NCBI GenBank assembly: GCA_037501455.1
Contig: CM074865.1
Span: 18,236,501-18,300,500 of the forward strand
DNA: 64,000 nucleotides
Direction: 5' to 3'
DNA from: Lantana camara
Taxonomy: Eukaryota; Streptophyta; Magnoliopsida; Lamiales; Verbenaceae
Position 1 is the first letter of the stretch; each line of letters opens with the position of its first letter. Both the position numbers and the translations under genes were made by a program. The notes under the pieces are model-generated. The model saw only the letters and a program-made list of their open reading frames with translations, was not told the origin of the DNA and did not search any database. Shown here piece by piece: positions 1 to 11,190 of this stretch.

Positions 1-779
1 TATATATATATATAGTATATATATATATAAGTTTTTTTTTTATAAAGATACATAATTAATAAAAATTTTCGTTGTTTTCATATTTTAAACTTAGTTCAAA
101 TATTATTAACACTATATACTTATTATCAAGTATTAAATTTATTAAAAATACTTATTATGTAAATTACGATTGATAACTAATAGAATAGTATATTAACACT
201 ATATATATATTTTTTTTATTTTTTTTGTGTGAAAACACTATATATATGTATGTATGTATATAAGTGAGTGTTTAAAATGCATGGATACAAATATGATATA
301 ACATATATTATTTTTTAAATTTAACAAGTGAAAGACGTTTGTCATGATGTCCAACCTTAATATGATACAACACCATACGATACAATAATATTTAGAATTG
401 TTTGAGTATCATAAGAGTGGTAATTTAAAATTATAAACTTTTTTTATATATGTGAGAGTGTCTATTAGAAAATTAAATTCCAATTGAGGTCTCCTCAGTA
501 TATTTAAAGTTAAAAGATTGATGTTCTAAATATTTTTATTTTAATAATTCAATTATTTAAAATATTTAGATAAATCGTATACTTAATGTGCAACGGACAT
601 TGTTTTTACTAGTAATATAAAAATTGTTAGTTTATATACTTTTGTGATTTAATTAATAATGTATATACTTAAAATTATATAAAACATCATATTAATAATT
701 TATAATTTGTATATTATATACTTTTTAAATATATAATTATTGTTATTAACTATAATCATATTTTTCTAATTAAATTTGA
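1..779. other. AT-rich stretch without a recognisable gene
   Basis: A (TA)n run opens the window and is followed by very AT-rich sequence with many stop codons in all frames. It may be the interior of the CACTA element whose end lies at 1480, because no opposite CACTA terminus is visible here, but nothing in the stretch itself proves that. Confidence 0.4.
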
Positions 780-1480
780 AAGAAAAATTCCAACGGAACA
801 CCAACGGAAAGGATTCCGTAGATTTTTTTTATTGAAGAATAAAAAACCAACGGGATTTTCCGTCGGTTTTCCATTGGAAATTTTTTTCCTTTGAAAATTC
901 CAACGGAAAAAATTCCGTTGGTTTTTTTTTAATGAAGAATTAAAAAACTGACGGGATTTTCCGTTGGAATTTTCAAAACGGAAAAAAATTCTGTCGTTTT
1001 TTTTTTTTAATCAAGAACAAAAAACCCGATGGAATTTTCCGGCGGTTTTTCGTTTGAAATTTTATTTCTTTGAAAATTCTAACGGAAAACCAACGGAAAA
1101 AATTCTGTCGGTTTTTTTAAATCAAGAACAAAAAAACCGATGGAATTTTCCGTTGGTTTTCCGTTGAAATTTTTTTTTCGTTGCAAAATTCCAACGGAAA
1201 ATTCCGTTGGTTTTTTTTAAGAAGAATAAAAATACCGACGGGATTTTCCATTGGAATTTTCATCGACGGGATTCCAACAGAAAACCGACGGAATTCCATT
1301 GGAATTTTTGGCACAATTTTTTTAAAAATTCCACCAATTTTTCAGACGTAATTCTGACGGCTTTTCCGTGGGAATGCAAGTTTGCTTGGCCGTGGGAATT
1401 CTGTTGGTTTTCTGTCGGAATTCCAACGAAAAACCGACGGAATTTTTCGTCGGTTTTTTCCCGTCTGTTTTCTTGTAGTG
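780..1480. mobile_element. CACTA (En/Spm) transposon, subterminal repeats and one terminus
   Basis: From about 780 onward the sequence is a dense array of direct and inverted copies of a short motif built on AATTCCAACGG and CCGTCGGTTTT, the usual form of CACTA subterminal transposase-binding repeats. The array ends at 1469-1480 with TTTCTTGTAGTG, the exact reverse complement of the canonical CACTACAAGAAA terminus. The partner terminus is not in the window, so the element continues to the left. No transposase reading frame is visible; the short open frames here are products of the repeats. The insertion point lies within the end of a copia polyprotein. Confidence 0.85.
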
Positions 1481-1612
1481 AAGAGAGGAGATGTGCAAAT
1501 TGAAAGGGTCACATCGACAGAGAACATGGCAGATCCACTTACAAAAGTCATTAATCAACAGGCTTTCGAAGGACATCTTCAGAAGATGGAACTTAGGTTA
1601 GCACCTAAATAG
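1481..1612 (+). pseudogene. Ty1/copia polyprotein, C-terminal end of RNase H
   Basis: The last 43 codons of a copia gag-pol frame, beginning KRGDVQIERV, then ENMADPLTK and FEGHL, and ending with TAG at 1610-1612. The ADPLTK motif followed by a conserved helix is the standard C-terminus of plant copia RNase H. All upstream coding sequence is cut off by the CACTA terminus at 1480. A polypurine tract and an LTR start follow directly, which confirms the assignment. It is a fragment and cannot give an active enzyme. Confidence 0.9.
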
Positions 1613-1623
1613 CTTTGATGGGC

Positions 1624-1634
1624 AAGTGGGAGAT
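1624..1634 (+). other. Polypurine tract of the copia element
   Basis: AAGTGGGAGAT immediately before the TGTTAGGA start of the 3' LTR. This is the usual copia plus-strand primer site (AAGTGGGAG followed by TGTTAG). Confidence 0.8.
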
Positions 1635-2812
1635 TGTTAGGAATAGTGCCCTTAAAGCAACATTCGTGCTTTATTATTTCCTTGTAAAATCAAAAACAGT
1701 CTTTGAATAATAAACGAGATGATTTTGTTCATAGGCAATTACTTCATTATGTGCTTATTTATGTTTGTTTAGGTTGACTGTGTTTTGCATGTTTTGAACT
1801 CCCGTAATCCGATGAGATCGTTAAGAACTTTGCTCTTATGGGAACGACACATGAAACAAGTTCTTAACTCCATAGGCGAGGATTAGAAACTTCTCCAAGT
1901 CGATGAGACCGACAGACAGTGGGAGTGTCGACTTTGACTCCGTTGAGACTTGCTTATGTGATTATGTCTTTTTTAAGGATCATTCAGTTTCATGGAATGA
2001 TAAGTGCATATGATGATGCGTTCATAATACATAGGGGTGATTGTTATAAGAACTTTATCACTGAGATGTCCCGCATGAGAACATTCCTAAATGGGAAAGG
2101 AAGTCTCCTAGAAACTTCCAGATTAGGAAATATCTCATAGGTCAATGACGTGATTAATAATCCTTTGACTTGAGATTCTGTAATGTCTCTTATGAGCTAA
2201 CTCTGTAATCTTTGATATAGGCTCAAAAGGGTGTCGCCATATAGACACCTGAACCATGGCCTATGTTGGGATTACACAAGTGGCATATGTAGAATTAGTG
2301 GAATCAATAAAAGACATACACTTGTTAAGAACAAGAATGATCTTTGACTGATTGAGTTGTTCGTAGTCCATTAAATATTAAACCCTTGGCCAAAGTGGAT
2401 GAAAGATCAAGACATCAAGAAAATGGGGTTTTCTTGGATTGATATCTAAATAGATATGAAACAAACATAACTTTAAAGATCAAGAATAACAATGCTCTTA
2501 ATCTTATTCACATGCCTTAGTTCTTGATTGAGAGATGGAGTTGTAGGAGGATCGTATTTCACTGATTGTCAATAACTGAAAGGTTCTTCGATTCATTTAG
2601 TTATTCGGTTAGGAGTCACACACCCATTGCAAGATTACGGTAGTGTGATCTGTGACGTGATTAATTAATAATGGGAATTAATTAATTATTGTCACTACTA
2701 ATCAAATAATGAACCTAAAGGGTCACACACAAATGCCAGAATATGAGGGTTATGGTAGGATGTTAATATGATTAACGAAGGATCAAATTATTGATCGGAA
2801 TGAAGCCACAAA

Positions 2813-2883
2813 CACGTGGGCATTGCCACGTGTCAAGGACACGTGACTGCCACGTGTCACGCAGCCTGCGTGGCTGCCACGTG
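2813..2883. promoter_or_regulatory. Five G-box (CACGTG) motifs in the copia LTR U3
   Basis: CACGTG occurs at 2813, 2827, 2840, 2851 and 2878, several as GCCACGTGTC or ACACGTGGG, which match abscisic-acid response elements bound by plant bZIP factors. They lie about 400 bases before the LTR TATA box. Any ABA or stress response is inference from the motif. Confidence 0.7.
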
Positions 2884-3278
2884 TCACGCACATGTAGCTG
2901 TGACGTGGCTTTAGAAGTGTGATTATTTCACATGAGAAATCTTTTCTAGAATTAATTAATTAAATTATAATTAATTAATTTTAGTCTTTTAATTAATTTT
3001 GAATTAATTGTTAAAACTATTCTCAAATTGCTTAACCCAATAAATAATTAATTGGGAATTAAATTATTTATTGAATATTGATTTTTAACTTTTGACTTTA
3101 GGAAGGTTGAAAAGTCCAACTTCCTATTGTAGGAGAGAGAAAGTGTATCTTGCTAGACTTGGAGAATAAGTTAAGAACTTATTATTCCAATTAAATTAAT
3201 AATTAAATTAGTTAATTAGTGAGCAGGAAAACAAAACCCATTGGTTCTTGGAAACCCTAGGGGGTTTGAACCACCTAC

Positions 3279-3286
3279 TATAAATA
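3279..3286 (+). promoter_or_regulatory. TATA box of the copia LTR
   Basis: TATAAATA in the context CTACTATAAATACTAAGG, followed by a pyrimidine-rich start region. It marks the U3/R boundary of the LTR. Confidence 0.65.
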
Positions 3287-3683
3287 CTAAGGGTGGTGCT
3301 TCTCTTATTCTTTAAACCAACGTTCTTGAAGCGTTAAGTTTTTTAGAAAAATAAAATAAAAGTTTTCAAAGTAAAATATCCTAGCCTAACACATGCTATA
3401 GAACTAGCATTCTCACTCGCTTGATCGTGTTCTAGGACTGGTGTGGAAACGCTTTGGACGATTACCTACTTTGGGATCTAATCGAAGGACGTTCGAGGGA
3501 CTTTCCGCTTAAAGGGTGTTTGTTAGGCGGTAACAACATCACAAGAAAGCTTCTACTAACGTGAGTTTCTTGATACACCCTACGATACGATACTACGATA
3601 CGATACGGACATTGTAAGTCTTTTAGATCTACTTTTGGCAAATTTTTAAACTTCCGCTGCGCGTACTCTGATGTTTTCCAACA

Positions 3684-6150
3684 TTCTCCTGGGTCTCGTT
3701 CTCGACCTGCTGGGTCATTCTATCCAGATTCCCCATATAGAGGTCTTTATGTCGGCCATTTCCTTCTTCACTTTATTAACCTCTTCCTACCAACTCTTGG
3801 CCTTCAACACCCCAGCCCTCTCTAACAGAAGTTGACGGCGAGCCTATTGTGCTAGCTCGAACCGCGCCTGCGATTGTTACTCCCTCAAGATTAACTGAAA
3901 GAGAAAAGAAGATGAGGACCCAGTGTTGGAAACTTGGAGAAGAAAATGTAATTGCAAGAAAAAGGAGGGTATTTGGGTTGAACCCTTACTGAGCACAGTA
4001 AAGAAATCTTGTTGTAAGAAAGAGCTGCATCGTCCTCCTTTGCTAACTCTTGGTGATCTGCCCCAGTTTTCAAGGAGTGGAAAATGGCTGCCAAGGCATC
4101 CCGGTTGATGTTCCCGGTCGCGATCCTCCAGTCTGACCCATCGTCTCTTATGTCAGGGACGTTAAAGAGGTACTTAGGGCCATGGAAGTGAGAGACGTTG
4201 GTGATCCTTTCGTAATCCCCTTTGAGCATCTTGAACCCGGGAGAGCTTCCTGCTTGGAATGTGGGCGGTTTCCATCTCTTTGGAGGGAGCCTCACCCTCT
4301 GATCCTCCCTACGCCTTACGTTTTGCAGTCTGCGGTCCTTTGGGGACTTCAGCAGGGAAAGACCCAGCCCCCGCTTCGGAGTCAAATTCTGGCGACCCTA
4401 AAAGGGGGACGTTCTTCCCCTTTGCGACCCCAGGGTTAGGAGCTTTTGCCTTGATAGCCTCAACGGCCAGGGCCTAGGCGGCCTCACAAGTATCAGAGGG
4501 ACCCCCCCTCGGTCAGTTTGTGGGGGTCGATCCACTTCACCCCCATTGTTTTCTCGACTGTGGGGATTTTGGCCTTGGTTTGCTCATCTGTAAAGCCCCC
4601 TGCTTGGGCTAACTTCTTGGCTATGAGGATGGGACCTTCCTGCTCACCCTGCTGAACCTTTTTGGCCTGTTCAGCCTCGCTTTTCTTGAAGAGCCTGTTG
4701 GCAGCTTTTCCTCCCGCGGCAACCATGATTGATTCTACGGAAGAAAAAGGAAAATGTTAAGGTTGCAAGTTTAAGATACATCCAAACCCTTTCAAGCGGG
4801 GTTGAAGGAATAATAGATATAAGAAGAGGGGGAACATGCTTGGCCTAAGTGAGTTGATGACATAGTTACCCATGCGGAAGTCCATGTGCCTCACCGTACC
4901 CGGGGCCAACCCAACGTTCACTAATAGGTGCGAGCTTGTGAAGATACCCGTGTGTCCAACGGATGCACACCCTTCAAGGCGGCCAACAAAGTATTAGGCC
5001 AAAGTACAGGACCTCGATCCAGGGGGACTTTTTTTACATCATTCCATGTCGTATGCTCCAAAACCTTCCAGCCATCCGTGTACCGTACGAACACATACTT
5101 TTGTTTCCAATCTTTCCCGCGAGAACTCTTGGCGGTGTCAAAGATCTTATTATCGGAGTGGGATTGAAGTTTTACAAACCCCCTCCTATTTTGGGAAGTC
5201 GCTGCATCGACCGAGGTAACGAACAACTCCGCGAAGTGCTCCATGCATTCCACCTGCCCCATCAATTTCATTAGCAGTCTGAATGCTGTCACCATGGCTT
5301 GACCGTTGGGGAGCAACTGGATCAGACTGATTTGCAGATGATTATACAGTGCGATCTGGAATGGAGAGAGGGGGAGTCGAAACCCGTACTCTATGGCCTG
5401 TAATGAAATGGCAATGCAATCCTTGGGAGAGGAGACCACGTGTTCATCTTCTTTTGGAACGATGACGTTATAGTTCAAATCGAGATCCCTCCTCCTAGTC
5501 AATCTCTTCTCCGCCAACTTCCTCTCCGACTCAGTCACTTGGGACCTAAATTCGTAATAGTTCTTGGCGCACTTTTGAGCCCCTTTCTTCTTCCCCGTTG
5601 TGCCTTTCTTTTTCTGCCCCACTTCAGCCTCAGATGTGGAGGCGGCACCTCCTTGATCTCGGGATTCCTCCCCCAGGGACATTTCCTTTATTTATGCGGC
5701 CACATCCGCTACCACTTCGCTTTCCACTCCAATCCTTCCCTCCGCATTGGAGGAGACAGAACCAACCTCCACCGAGTGCTCGCTCTCATTCACATCCTCT
5801 AAAGCTGGCCAAGTAACCTCTTCAAATACCTTTGGGATGTACATCTCCGCATTGGGATCTTCCCACCTAACCTTGCCAGGGTGCTTTATTCCAATGATCT
5901 CCATTAACACTTCCAAGTCAGATTTTTCATCCCTTGGCCCGTATTCCTTCCGACCCGAGGCTCTAGGTTGGCTCCCGGAGGGCAGGGCAACAGACTTCTT
6001 GGAGGCTATTGAATTTTTGGAATGGGGCTTATAGAAAGGGGGAAGAAGAGAGATTTCGAAATGCAAGAGACGTACCTCAAAGGTTTTCGCTTTGAATGCT
6101 TTCTGAGAAGCGGTTGCTCTTGAATGCTTTGAATGCTTGAGTCTCTTCAA
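3684..6150 (-). pseudogene. Antisense ORF of a Tat element ('putative gypsy type transposon' domain), broken
   Basis: Read on the minus strand from an ATG at 6150. The first block (6150-5692) is followed in the same frame, after a TAA, by 5682-4921. That block holds the domain usually labelled putative gypsy-type transposon (Pfam PF04195 type): an EYGFRLPLSPFQ segment, then a LLPNGQAMVTAFRLLMK helix, the same order as at 19143-20090. The charged part at 4726-4493 (KSEAEQAKK) and a block at 4385-3891 follow. The stretch 3895-3684 encodes a coiled-coil tail (SQARFELAQ, then ARRQLLLERAG) with three in-frame stops. Splice-like signals are present, for example GAG/GTACGT near 6075. The function is unknown in the family; this copy is inactive and cut at 3684 by the copia LTR. 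Confidence 0.75.
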
Positions 6151-6206
6151 GATTTAGGGTTTCTCTAGCAGATAGCGAGAAATAGGGAAAAACGCCTAAG
6201 TTCCCC

Positions 6207-6213
6207 TTTTATA
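6207..6213 (-). promoter_or_regulatory. TATA box for the antisense ORF
   Basis: On the minus strand CTATAAAAGGGG lies about 57 bases before the ATG at 6150. It sits between that gene and the 3' LTR, so the antisense ORF has its own promoter and does not depend on the LTR. Confidence 0.6.
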
Positions 6214-6610
6214 GCTGGGAATTAAATGGATTAGGATTAATGCTTCCCACACGTCAATTAATTAACTAGTGTTGGGAGAAGCGTGGCCTGTTACACCAAA
6301 GGCGACTCCAAGCAACCGCCTCTCAGGATTTGTGCGCAGCGCCCCATAATTCAAAAAGCGCAATCATTACTCTGACACAGCGATACCTTGTGTTTCCCGC
6401 CCAATGAAACCTGGGGCTCACGTGCGAGTGAGGTCACCACGTGGCCATCGACCCGCAGGGTGGGTGCCGACAATAACATGCGTCTGGCTCGACGATTGGT
6501 AGCGCGATCCAACCAAGATGTAGGCGACTCAACTTTCCGGGCCCCCTTCTTTACCAAACAGGCGAGCGCCTCTCTCAAGGTCCCCCGCCACATAAATGTG
6601 CAACTCGACC

Positions 6611-6622
6611 TTGGGGGGGAGA
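6611..6622 (+). other. Polypurine tract of the Tat relic
   Basis: TTGGGGGGGAGA immediately before the LTR start TGATATGGGG. It resembles the tract of the related element at 18339-18350. Confidence 0.75.
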
Positions 6623-7346
6623 TGATATGGGGAAAATCGGGAGCTATTACTAGGCTTCACGTGTCCTCATCGCATTGGAAGAGTATAGCCAGGTCAGCAT
6701 CGACATTCGACCCAGTCATCATTCCTTCGTTGAGCCAGCGCTTGGCCCTTTATGAGGAAAGGCAACTGTACCTGCCACGCTGGGTGGGATTCGACCCAGA
6801 GAGATCTCCAACCACGGCTCCTCGAGCCAGGCAAGGGATCGACCTACGTGCTACAGTATAAGTGCATTAAATGCTGGTACCACCCACCGCAGGCCACATT
6901 AATTGCGGCCGCACCAAGTACGGTGTCAGGTATCTCTGCAAGGGTAGGAGAACAATGTTTTAGCCGTAAAAGCACTGTTCCGGCCACAGTTGGTTTCCCT
7001 TCCTCAGGAGACAAAGAACAACACCTTTCTGATGGTGTACTTGCACGCACCAAGGCCTTCTCCTTGCTATATAAACCCTTATCCATCATGTACAGGGGTA
7101 AGCTTTCCTTCACGCACAAAACACTAACTATCTTCGCATTATCGACCCAGAGCTTTAGCTGACTTGAGCGTCGGAGTGCCAAAACGGGCTCAACCCCCAC
7201 ATTCCCCTATTCTGGCCTTTGAGCTCACGTTTGTCTCTCTATTTCAGCTTAGGAAAGCATTGGAGTTGCCTCATGCAAACAAATATCTTGGGTGATCGGG
7301 AGCCCAAGTCTGTCGTTCCGTACATAGCCAGATTTTGATACCATCA
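6623..7346 (+). mobile_element. 3' LTR of the Tat relic
   Basis: Starts TGATATGGGGAAAATC after the polypurine tract and ends GATACCATCA. It has a TATA box (TATATAAA) at 7068-7075 and the motif CTTGAGCGTCGGAGTGCC near 7161, also present in the LTRs at 12774-12796 (minus strand) and 59930. The end ACCATCA matches the end of the LTR at 17410. About 724 bases, short for this group. The partner LTR is missing. Confidence 0.78.
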
Positions 7347-8287
7347 CAAGTCTAAGGTTTATATTTGGTAATTTAAAAAAAAACCTTGACTAAAAATCTG
7401 CAATTATCATGTATGTCTTTTTTCTATTCTTAATTTTTATAAATTTATAAATACAGGTATATATAAAATAATTCTATATTTTAATTTCATAAAAATTAAA
7501 AGTGATTATCAACTTTTCTCCGCAGACATTCAATTGTTTATTTTTCTGCTTATCACTTTTTTTTTCCAAACACTCACATCTTTTACTACTGTAATTTTTT
7601 ACAGTTTTCACTTCTGCTTTAACTTCTACTTATTGAGTAGAGTTCGCAAACACCCCTTTTATTAGGCTTAATAAACAGTATTGATATCTAACCATTTATT
7701 TAGAATACAACCTGAATATAACCCACAGGCCACACTTAATACTCAACTGAGAAGCCCAAGAAATTGATGTTCATCATTTTCATCCGTGTGATTATAAATT
7801 AAACTGGTCTGGGTGATAATACTTACATTGGGCTTTAATGTGATTTTATATTATAAATCCCCTTGGGGCTTGGGCTGCTCTCTAAGGCCCACCTATCTTA
7901 CAAGTGGGTGACTAAGTGTCCAGATAATTTACTTAATTCATTCTTTTATTCCGTTTTTAGTATTCTTGTTGGGTAAATGACACGTCTATTTATGGAATAT
8001 TTGAGTAATTATTAATCATCATGTAAAAAAAAAATGTATTCATTAATTGGTTGTCTATTATTGGTAAGTGATGAAATACATCATGAAATTTAAAAAGTAG
8101 AGCGTGAGGTTTCTTGCCCATTTCGTCATAGTTTTAAGGCGTAACAAAATAAAACCATTACGAAAAAGTTATCAAGAGGCAACATGCAATTTTCTTTTTT
8201 CTTTTATCTTTTGATGGAAAGAATGCATTGCCACTCTGACGAAGCTTCAAGAAGGAGTTTTAGCTTCTTCTATATAATCAAGTATCT
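7347..8287. other. AT-rich host sequence without a gene
   Basis: No open frame of useful length, no repeat termini and no RNA gene recognised. Probably host intergenic sequence flanking the LTR inserted at its left edge. Confidence 0.5.
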
Positions 8288-8297
8288 CAAATCTGAC

Positions 8298-9118
8298 GAG
8301 TAAAATTCAATTTAGCCCCTTGTGATATTCAAAATGTTTGAAATACCTCCTTAAAAGAAATTTATTTTAATCTAACCCCTCGTGATATCAAAATAAATTC
8401 ACACCGCCTCCCTAAGTAATTTTTAGTCTATATTTATATTTTTAAAACGAAAATGACCGCTTATATATTAATTAGATTTAAACTATTATTAATATTTTTG
8501 TATCGACCACATTTTATCTTGTTTAAATAATTGTATTTTATTCATTTTTGTTATTTAAAGTTGTTTTCAATTATTGTTGTTTAAAAATTTTTATTTGAAG
8601 TTGAATTAAGAGAAGAAAAGTTCAATTTTTTTTATTAATTGTTGTTAAAATTTCATATTTGAACATAAATTGAGCAGAAAAATATAAGTTTTATTGTTAT
8701 TAAAGAAAAAATAAAAGTTCAAGAAAATTTTTAAAAAATTGTTTCCATCCCAGTTAACTGAAAATAATAAGAAATAATGATAAACTAAAAATAAGAGAGG
8801 AAAAAAAAGAAAAAAGTTTGAAGAATTTTATTTTGTACTAGGTGAAAGGGGGGGAGGGGGAAGGAAAATCAAAATGAAGAAAAAAAAAAATTTAAAAAGA
8901 GAAAAAAAATTATATTAAAATAATAGAATATTTTAAATATTTTAACACCTAAATATGAGTTTCACTCTCAAATTTGGAGAGTGAAGTTCACATGCCACTA
9001 CTAAGGAGGCTATTTGAAATTTATTTAAAATGACAAGGAGTCTAATTAGAATAAAATTAATATGAGGAGGTATTTCAAATATTTTGAATATCACAAGGGG
9101 GTAATTTAAATTTTACTC
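8298..9118. mobile_element. Non-coding Mutator-like MITE with about 55-base inverted ends
   Basis: The ends are inverted copies: GAGTAAAATTCAATTTAG on the left, and on the right the reverse complement of GAGTAAAATTTAAATTAC. Both continue into matched CCTTGTGATATTCAAAAT segments. The element is flanked by a perfect direct repeat CAAATCTGAC at 8288-8297 and 9119-9128. A 9-10 base target duplication is typical of Mutator-like elements. The interior is AT-rich with no coding frame, so it needs a transposase in trans. Confidence 0.88.
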
Positions 9119-9128
9119 CAAATCTGAC

Positions 9129-9585
9129 ATAAACACGCCATTTATTAGGTTAAAGTTAGTACTCATTCAGTCTACAATACATCTTCTATAAATAGAGTAG
9201 CAGAATGGTCATATTTCTTATTACAACAACAACCATTTATTTATTCCTTGCAAGAAAGCATACACCCCAACAAGTAATTTATAGCCTGCCGACTCAACTT
9301 TGCTAGAACCTTCGCTTAAATTTCTAAATACATCACTATTTTTACTCGAAAAAGTTTTATACTTTATTGATAAAAACACCGTGGGAAAAAGAACATAGCC
9401 AAAGCAGCCTGCTTAAACCTTCACAACCAAGAACCAAAAAGTGAAATAAAAGAAACCAAACAAGATAGTACATAGTTTTGAATAACAAAACTTAAACCAT
9501 TTGTTACACATATATAATGCCAATATTCAGTTCATATACCCTATAGAATTACGTATTAACTAAATTTTTGGCCTAATATATATCA
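9129..9585. other. Host sequence with an isolated TATA-like motif
   Basis: TATAAATA at 9187-9194 is followed by an ACAACAACAACC leader-like stretch on the plus strand, but no open frame follows it. It may be a relic promoter or chance. The rest is AT-rich with no recognised gene. Confidence 0.35.
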
Positions 9586-9855
9586 GAGCAAATACAGTAT
9601 TTAATCTCTAAAGTTAAAATTCCAAAGTTGCAGATAAATATCTAACATTACTGATCTGTTTTAAATTAGTCTCTCAATATTTTTTTTTTAATAAAAATAC
9701 GGCCGAAAAAAAATCCGTAACTGTTATTGAAGGCCATGTTCACACTGAAAAGATTATGAAAGGATAAATTAAGATAGATTAATAATATTATAGATTTATC
9801 TCTTACTTTTAAAACTTGATAACACAGACTTAGGAACTAAACACCATATTTGCTC
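9586..9855. mobile_element. Small inverted-repeat MITE, 270 bases
   Basis: The left end GAGCAAATACAGTATTTA and the reverse complement of the right end, GAGCAAATATGGTGTTTA, form imperfect terminal inverted repeats of about 30 bases. The flanks are AT-rich (AATATATAT and AATATATTT), consistent with an imperfect 9-base target duplication. The element lies about 80 bases beyond the stop of the DOG1-like gene and may fall in its 3' untranslated region. Confidence 0.65.
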
Positions 9856-9936
9856 AATATATTTTATCAAACCATCTAATTTTTCTTTTTTATCTTTTCT
9901 TCATATGGAATTGCATTAGAATTTTTGGTAATCCAA

Positions 9937-10614
9937 TCAAAATCTCCCATCATTTGCCCTAATTTCTCTCTGAGCATCTCTCTCCATTCCCCATTGCCTC
10001 GCCTGAAGCTGAAACCTCCCCACCGCCGCCAAGAACTTGACGCCTTGCCCCGGATTCAGGATCTCCACCACCTGCGTCGCCGCCCACCCCAGCAGCGCAT
10101 CCGCCTCCGCCACCACCACCACCATCGCCGCCTTCAGCTCCTCCATCGCATCATCAAATTCCGTGATCTCACCATCCACCAGCCTCCCTAAATTCCTCAT
10201 GAAACCATACACCGGCTGCTCCGCCACCGTCTCCTGAACCCTCGCCATCGACTGGGAGATCTCCCTCTCCCTCCGCCGCGTCTCCGCCTTCACCGCCGCG
10301 ACCCGAAACTTCTGCGCGGCGGAGAGCTCCTCCGCCACCGACCTCTCGATGATCGGAAAAATGACCGACGGTCTGAAACCGGAGACCCACTGCAGGGAAC
10401 GCTCGAACGAACTCATCCACGGCGGAGACATCAGGAGAAAGACGTCCTCGCCGGCGACTCTGGCCTTTTCTCGGTTGAATTCCTGGTAATGGGAGAAAAC
10501 TCGGGAGATTATTTCGGTGCATTCATCTGGGGACGAAAGAGATTCGAGCTGCTGGACCAAGGCTTCTTGCCTTGCAAGCCAACCCTCGAAGAAGGAGATG
10601 AAATTGGCAGCCAT
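9937..10614 (-). CDS. DOG1 domain-containing protein (DOG1-like/ZW2-like)
   Basis: A 225-residue uninterrupted single-exon frame with ATG in a strong context (GCCATGG). The N-terminus FFEGWLARQEALVQQL, then SRVFSHYQEF near residue 38, a DVFLLMSPPWMSSFERSLQW block near 57-77, a GFRPS segment and LSAAQKFRVAAVKAETRR with REISQSMARVQE match the DOG1 (seed dormancy control) domain shared with TGA-type bZIP factors, but there is no basic region or zipper. Family members act in seed dormancy, ABA signalling and germination; DOG1 binds PP2C phosphatases. Which subgroup this belongs to cannot be told here. The coding sequence is much richer in GC than its surroundings, as expected for a real gene. It is flanked by MITEs on both sides. 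It is the only intact host gene I can support in the window. Confidence 0.9.
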   Translation of the reverse strand: MAANFISFFEGWLARQEALVQQLESLSSPDECTEIISRVFSHYQEFNREKARVAGEDVFLLMSPPWMSSFERSLQWVSGFRPSVIFPIIERSVAEELSAAQKFRVAAVKAETRRREREISQSMARVQETVAEQPVYGFMRNLGRLVDGEITEFDDAMEELKAAMVVVVAEADALLGWAATQVVEILNPGQGVKFLAAVGRFQLQARQWGMERDAQREIRANDGRF

Positions 10615-10666
10615 GGCGGGGTTTCTGCGAGGGAAATTAGGGCCATAATCAATAAATTTGAGGATC

Positions 10667-10675
10667 TATATATAT
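10667..10675 (-). promoter_or_regulatory. TATA box of the DOG1-like gene
   Basis: TATATATA on the minus strand, about 53 bases before the ATG, which would leave a short 5' leader of roughly 25 bases. Confidence 0.6.
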
Positions 10676-11190
10676 CTGAGATCGGGAGAGAGAATATGCA
10701 CAGAATCTTTAAAATTTGGCTCAGAGATTTTTTCTTTTAACTTGGGAATTAAGAATTTTTTTGTTTATTGAGGTGGTATTGTTCATGTGTTGCTTCAGCA
10801 GTAAGGATGAGTCTGAGTGGATTACTGAAAATAATATCTTTGGGACAGCGGTGCTTTGTTTGCTTCCCCGAAAAGAGAAAAGAGCTGTTCAAAAAAAAAA
10901 AAAAGAAGAGAGAAAAGAGGCTACAAAATTTATGAGCTGTGTTTTGTCGCCTTACCAGTTACCACCGCATTAATAGCGTGGTATTTTAGTAAGAAGGTTT
11001 TTATTGCACCGGTTCTTTATCATTGATACAAGAAAATGAAAAATGAATAGTAATTTTTTTGTTTTCTAATGAAAATTTAGTGTTTATCTCTCATTCGTTG
11101 GTATATTTGTTAAATTTTTTTAATGTTTGTGTACACTTATCTATATTGCAATTATACATACACACCATAATTTTAAATATATTATATTTT
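10676..11190. other. Upstream region of the DOG1-like gene
   Basis: No other gene. An A-rich run lies near 10890-10905. It is the probable proximal promoter of the minus-strand gene and ends at the MITE starting at 11191. Confidence 0.4.

Larger units (their letters stand above)
1635..3683 (+). mobile_element. Ty1/copia 3' LTR, about 2.05 kb
   Basis: Starts TGTTAGGA right after the polypurine tract and ends TTTTCCAACA, giving the expected inverted TGTT...AACA termini. It contains a TATA box at 3279-3286 and a cluster of G-boxes near 2813-2883. A related, shorter and inverted fragment of the same LTR family lies at 58919-59291. The sequence to the right (from 3684) belongs to a different element, so this LTR is at an insertion boundary. 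The 5' LTR is outside the window, so a target duplication cannot be checked. Confidence 0.87.
3684..7346 (+). mobile_element. Truncated Tat-lineage Ty3/gypsy element (3' part)
   Basis: Order on the plus strand: an antisense gene (minus strand, 3684-6150), a promoter for it, a polypurine tract (6611-6622) and a 3' LTR (6623-7346). This is the 3' end seen in Tat/Retand elements that carry an antisense ORF between integrase and the 3' LTR. Its gag-pol part is missing; the copia LTR abuts at 3683. It is in the opposite orientation to the fuller relative at 17410-28050. Confidence 0.8.

Noticed and set aside
1919..2140. 73-residue frame in the copia LTR
   Set aside because: Begins with GTG, has no family resemblance and lies in LTR sequence.
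6388..7162. Two frames of 136 to 157 residues near the Tat 3' LTR
   Set aside because: They cross the PPT and LTR boundary and match no domain; chance frames in GC-richer sequence.
9187..9300. TATAAATA with an ACAACAACAACC leader as promoter of a plus-strand gene
   Set aside because: No coding frame or exon signal follows, so no gene is claimed.
10169..10522. 117-residue minus-strand frame and plus-strand His/Arg-rich frames over the DOG1-like gene
   Set aside because: Shadows of the GC-rich 225-residue coding frame.
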